The notes under the pieces were generated by a model, which saw only the letters and a program-made list of their open reading frames with translations, ran no database searches and was not told where the DNA came from. From Gammaproteobacteria bacterium (GTDB taxonomy: Bacteria > Pseudomonadota > Gammaproteobacteria > Pseudomonadales > Azotimanducaceae), in contig JABIVN010000029.1 in the NCBI GenBank assembly GCA_018667205.1, positions 1 through 6,180 on the forward strand: a stretch of 6,180 bases of DNA, given 5' to 3'. Both the position numbers and the translations under genes were made by a program. This document shows, one piece after another, positions 5,182 to 6,180 of the stretch; position 1 is the first letter of the stretch, and the number at the start of each line of letters is the position of its first letter.

Positions 5182-6180
5182 TCAGGTAATGAATGTTGAC
5201 CGCGCTTTCGCTGGAATAGCAGATCCTCCGAACTGTAATTCGACCATCTGAGCATAGATTGCATTGCGGGTCACAAGCTCACTATGCCTGCCTACATCAA
5301 GAATCCTGCCGGCATCCAGGACAACGATTTTGTCAGCCTGAAGCACTGTTGCAAGTCGGTGAGCAATGACCAGCGTGGTTCTGTTCTTTTGCAAGGTATC
5401 TAACGCGGATTGGACCAGCCGCTCACTTTCCGCATCCAGGGCGCTGGTGGCTTCATCTAAGAGCAAAATAGATGGATCCGCAAGAATTGCACGAGCAATC
5501 GCAACTCGCTGTTTCTGACCGCCGGACAACCTGGCACCTTTTTCCCCCAGATAGGTTTTATAACCTTCCGGGAGTTCACTAATAAAGCCATGAGCCGACG
5601 CTGCCGTAGCGGCTTCGATCACCTGCGTATCTGTCGCGTCGGGACGACCGAAGCGAATGTTCTCTGCCGCGCTATCGCCAAAAATCACACAATCCTGAGG
5701 AACCATCGCCATAACAGACCTGACGTCCTTAGGATCAGCAAGATTTATGTCTACACCATCAATGCAAATTCGCCCGGACTGCGGGTCATAAAACCTAAGT
5801 AACAATTGAAATATTGTGCTTTTTCCCGCTCCTGACGGCCCGACAAATGCGACGTGTTCACCTGGACCGATATCAAGCGAGAAATCCCTGATAGCAAACT
5901 CGTTTTTCCTGGACGGATATCCGAAGTCTACCTGCTCAAAAATGACGCCGCCTTTACACGGTTTAGGTAACTCAACAGGGTTTACAGGGGTCCGAATATT
6001 CGATTCCATCTGCAATAGCTCGGTCAATCGCTCCATCGCTCCGGCGGCTCGCTGCACCTCGCCCCAAACCTCACTTAACGACCCTGCGGCAACACCAACA
6101 AACATGGCATACAAAACAAACTGACCGAGTTCACCACCGGATATTGTTCCCTGCAAAACCTCTTTCGCGCCGAGCCAAAG
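5182..6180 (-). CDS. MsbA-like ABC exporter (fused permease/ATPase), C-terminal part
   Basis: The visible 332 residues are the end of an ABC half-transporter whose start lies beyond the right edge. Such proteins dimerise in the inner membrane and use ATP to export lipids, drugs or other hydrophobic cargo. The visible start LWLGAKEVLQGTISGGELGQ runs through the last membrane helices and coupling region (to about residue 55). It is typical of the MsbA-related group TIGR02204. The ATPase domain begins near residue 78. It has the A-loop aromatic (Y88), Walker A GPSGAGKST (114-122), Q-loop MVPQD (Q162), signature LSGGQ (218-222), Walker B ILLLDE (238-243) with the D-loop SALD, and the H-loop H274. 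All are intact, so an active ATPase is predicted. A TTG at 6156 is an internal codon, not the start, since the frame stays open to the edge. The stop is 210 bp before the atypical SDR start on the same strand. Substrate cannot be read from this fragment. Confidence 0.95.
   Translation of the reverse strand, partial: LWLGAKEVLQGTISGGELGQFVLYAMFVGVAAGSLSEVWGEVQRAAGAMERLTELLQMESNIRTPVNPVELPKPCKGGVIFEQVDFGYPSRKNEFAIRDFSLDIGPGEHVAFVGPSGAGKSTIFQLLLRFYDPQSGRICIDGVDINLADPKDVRSVMAMVPQDCVIFGDSAAENIRFGRPDATDTQVIEAATAASAHGFISELPEGYKTYLGEKGARLSGGQKQRVAIARAILADPSILLLDEATSALDAESERLVQSALDTLQKNRTTLVIAHRLATVLQADKIVVLDAGRILDVGRHSELVTRNAIYAQMVELQFGGSAIPAKARSTFIT

Noticed and set aside
5816..6124. 102-codon plus-strand open frame opposite the ABC ATPase
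   Set aside because: It is an antisense shadow of the conserved Walker A and coupling region, without its own RBS or motif.

Overview
The window looks like chromosomal DNA from a free-living proteobacterium, most likely a gammaproteobacterium of the marine or environmental kind. This rests on moderate base composition, the gene families present (old-yellow-enzyme oxidoreductase, SDRs, MsbA-related ABC exporter) and ordinary Shine-Dalgarno sites such as GAGGAA and AGAGGTGA. The taxon is inference from protein character only. No rRNA, tRNA, CRISPR array, phage gene or recognisable transposase was found.

Layout from left to right. Positions 1-500 (minus) hold the N-terminal part of an FMN-dependent old-yellow-enzyme oxidoreductase that runs off the left edge. 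Positions 501-883 carry no convincing gene but contain two inverted repeats upstream of that oxidoreductase. Positions 884-1976 (minus) form a compact cluster read in the order Phd/YefM-type antitoxin, VapC/PIN toxin, and a small predicted secreted four-cysteine protein that starts 16 bp after the toxin stop. A 109-bp divergent region with a tandem and inverted repeat separates the antitoxin from an SDR oxidoreductase on the plus strand (2086-2895). That SDR converges on a minus-strand pair: an atypical SDR (4138-4971) followed 40 bp later by a cation diffusion facilitator (2958-4097). A 209-bp gap with a REP-like hairpin then leads to the C-terminal part of an MsbA-like ABC exporter (5182-6180), which runs off the right edge.

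How the genes may work together. The antitoxin and toxin form a self-contained type II module, with a secreted passenger protein probably on the same transcript. The second SDR and the CDF metal exporter are close enough to share a transcript. The OYE and the two SDRs would suit oxidation or reduction of lipid-, terpene- or steroid-like substrates, but nothing here fixes a substrate.

The least ordinary points are an in-frame hexanucleotide repeat forming the acidic tail of the antitoxin, a 28-residue insertion in the nucleotide-binding loop of the second SDR together with loss of its catalytic lysine, and the secreted third gene of the toxin-antitoxin cluster. I do not see strong evidence for an entirely new system.
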